A stretch of DNA of 64,000 nucleotides from Microbacterium aurugineum (GTDB taxonomy: Bacteria > Actinomycetota > Actinomycetes > Actinomycetales > Microbacteriaceae): contig NZ_CP078078.1 in NCBI RefSeq assembly GCF_023101205.1, forward strand, positions 1,550,001 through 1,614,000, given 5' to 3'. The position numbers and the translations under genes are program-made. How positions within the stretch are numbered: position 1 is the first letter of the stretch; each line of letters starts with the position of its first letter. The notes under the pieces are model-generated. The model had not been told where the DNA came from, did not search any database, and worked only from the letters and a program-made list of their open reading frames with translations. Shown in pieces: positions 62,841 to 64,000 of the stretch.

Positions 62841-63461
62841 ATGATCTCCTCTCTGCACGGCGTCGTTCTGCACGCGACGTCCGATCAGGTCGTCATCGAT
62901 GTGGGCGGGGTCGGGTTCGCCGTCGCCGTCCCGGCCGATGTCGCGCACACCGCCACGGTGGGGGAGAAGCTCCTCCTGCACACGAGTCTCATCGTGCGAG
63001 AGGACTCCCTGTCGCTGTTCGGCTTCGCGGACCGCGGTGAACTCGAGATCTTCGGCCTCCTGATCGGGGTGACCGGAGTCGGGCCGAAGTCGGCGCTCGG
63101 CGTGCTGTCGCACCTCACCACCGATCAGATCGCGGAGGCCGTCACCGCCGAGGACGATGCGCCGTTCCGGCGTGTCTCCGGGATCGGCCCGAAGACGGCC
63201 AAGCTCATCGTGCTTCAGCTCGCGGGCAAGGTGCAGGCGTTCGCCGCCCCGTCCACGTCCGTCGCCGCGGGGAACACCGATGTCGTCACCCAGGTCTCCG
63301 CCGCCCTGGTCGGCTTGGGGTGGTCGGAGAAGATCGCCGCCGAAGCGGCAGCCCAGACGGCGGAGGAGGCCACGGAGGCGGAGCGTGCATCTGTCGCGGC
63401 GCTGCTCCGACGCACCCTCGCCCTGTTGGGCCCGGCGAAGGGAGCCCAGCCGCATGTCTGA
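62841..63461 (+). CDS. ruvA: Holliday junction branch migration protein RuvA
   Basis: A 206-residue junction-binding tetramer. OB-fold domain I ([20 protein letters not shown]), the helix-hairpin-helix domain II with [19 protein letters not shown] and [19 protein letters not shown], and domain III ([20 protein letters not shown]) that contacts RuvB. Length is typical. The stop overlaps ruvB by 8 nt. Confidence 0.95.
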   Translation: MISSLHGVVLHATSDQVVIDVGGVGFAVAVPADVAHTATVGEKLLLHTSLIVREDSLSLFGFADRGELEIFGLLIGVTGVGPKSALGVLSHLTTDQIAEAVTAEDDAPFRRVSGIGPKTAKLIVLQLAGKVQAFAAPSTSVAAGNTDVVTQVSAALVGLGWSEKIAAEAAAQTAEEATEAERASVAALLRRTLALLGPAKGAQPHV

Positions 63462-64000
63462 CCCTCTCGACGCGTCGGAACCCTCGGACGAGACCGAACT
63501 CGCGATCGAGGGCGCACTGCGCCCCACGAGCCTCGGAGACTTCGTCGGGCAGCAGAAAGTCCGAGGACAGCTGCAGCTGCTCCTCGAAGCGGCGCGACTC
63601 CAGAGCCGGCCGGCCGATCACATCCTTCTGGCGGGCCCGCCGGGGCTCGGGAAGACGACGCTCGCGATGATCGTCGCGCACGAGAGCGAGCGGCCGCTGC
63701 GTCTCTCGAGCGGCCCCGCGATCCAGCACGCGGGCGACCTGGCGGCGCTACTGTCGAGCCTGGTCCCGGGGGAAGTGCTCTTCATCGACGAGATCCATCG
63801 CATGGCCCGCTCGGCGGAGGAGATGCTCTACCTCGCGATGGAGGACTACCGGATCGACATCATGGTCGGGAAGGGCGCGGGCGCGACCAGCATCCCGCTC
63901 GAGCTCTCGCCGTTCACTCTCGTGGGGGCGACGACCCGCTCCGGCCTGCTGCCCAACCCGCTGCGGGACCGCTTCGGGTTCACAGGGCACCTGGAGTTCT
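63454..64000 (+). CDS. ruvB: Holliday junction branch migration helicase RuvB, 5' part
   Basis: The first ~182 residues of RuvB; the gene runs off the right edge of the window. Visible: [20 protein letters not shown], Walker [21 protein letters not shown], Walker [21 protein letters not shown], and [20 protein letters not shown] (sensor I/arginine finger region). AAA+ motor that drives branch migration with RuvA. ATG 63454 lies within the ruvA end. Confidence 0.95.
   Translation, partial: MSDPLDASEPSDETELAIEGALRPTSLGDFVGQQKVRGQLQLLLEAARLQSRPADHILLAGPPGLGKTTLAMIVAHESERPLRLSSGPAIQHAGDLAALLSSLVPGEVLFIDEIHRMARSAEEMLYLAMEDYRIDIMVGKGAGATSIPLELSPFTLVGATTRSGLLPNPLRDRFGFTGHLEF

Overview
The window is high-GC actinobacterial chromosome, most likely from the genus Microbacterium (Microbacteriaceae). 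The evidence is the sigA-DUF4193-DUF3093-dut-DUF3710-DUF3159 neighbourhood, a SepH septation protein, parE/parC beside sigA, leaderless genes with TANNNT -10 boxes, and gene content specific to Micrococcales. Almost all of it is ordinary housekeeping sequence whose order resembles the M. tuberculosis sigA-dxs and thrS-ruv neighbourhoods.

Layout. 1-5.5 kb: end of a PAC2-family gene, principal sigma factor SigA, an F420 gamma-glutamyl ligase-like gene, an ATP-grasp gene, and two overlapping alanine-racemase-like genes that look mutually complementary. 5.5-11.7 kb: a DUF7455 zinc protein, topoisomerase IV (parE and parC, convergent) and a phosphodiesterase. 11.7-18.6 kb: sepH, DUF4193, DUF3093, dut, DUF3710, DUF3159 and aconitase acnA behind a 26-bp perfect palindrome. 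18.57-19.84 kb: a small phage remnant flanked by a duplicated 3' end of acnA, with a prohead-protease fragment, a LysM protein and a 59-codon ORF. 20-28 kb: dxs, then a lipid-type cluster (glpD, tetR, alkyl-DHAP-synthase-like, lipid kinase, GMC oxidase). 28-37 kb: fadB/fadA, RNase D, DUF3000, an alpha/beta hydrolase, sufE/sulfurtransferase and zapE. 37-42.6 kb: amt behind a GlnR-type box, an orphan MazF-like toxin, a DUF1611/DgcN-like gene, an SPW protein, a zinc-ribbon GIY-YIG protein and a sugar dehydrogenase lipoprotein.

42.6-46.7 kb: four tRNAs (Val-CAC, Gly, Cys, Val-GAC), followed by a lower-GC stretch with two secreted peptidoglycan hydrolases (a Tat-exported M15 peptidase and an M23 peptidase with five FG-GAP repeats). 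Their promoters share a 27-bp near-identical element at the same distance from the -10 box, so they are probably co-regulated. 46.7-52.6 kb: a copper/DyP cluster, photolyase, DoxX and a DUF2807 lipoprotein. 52.7-64 kb: thrS-HIT, a vitamin B6 block (pdxY, pdxR, pdxS, pdxT), an esterase, a PLP decarboxylase, yebC and ruvC-ruvA-ruvB (ruvB cut by the window end).

The strongest candidates for something undescribed are the complementary alanine racemase pair (3.7-5.5 kb), the acnA-tail duplication bounding a phage scar (18.5-19.8 kb), and the shared promoter element of the two wall hydrolases (43.3 and 45.2 kb).
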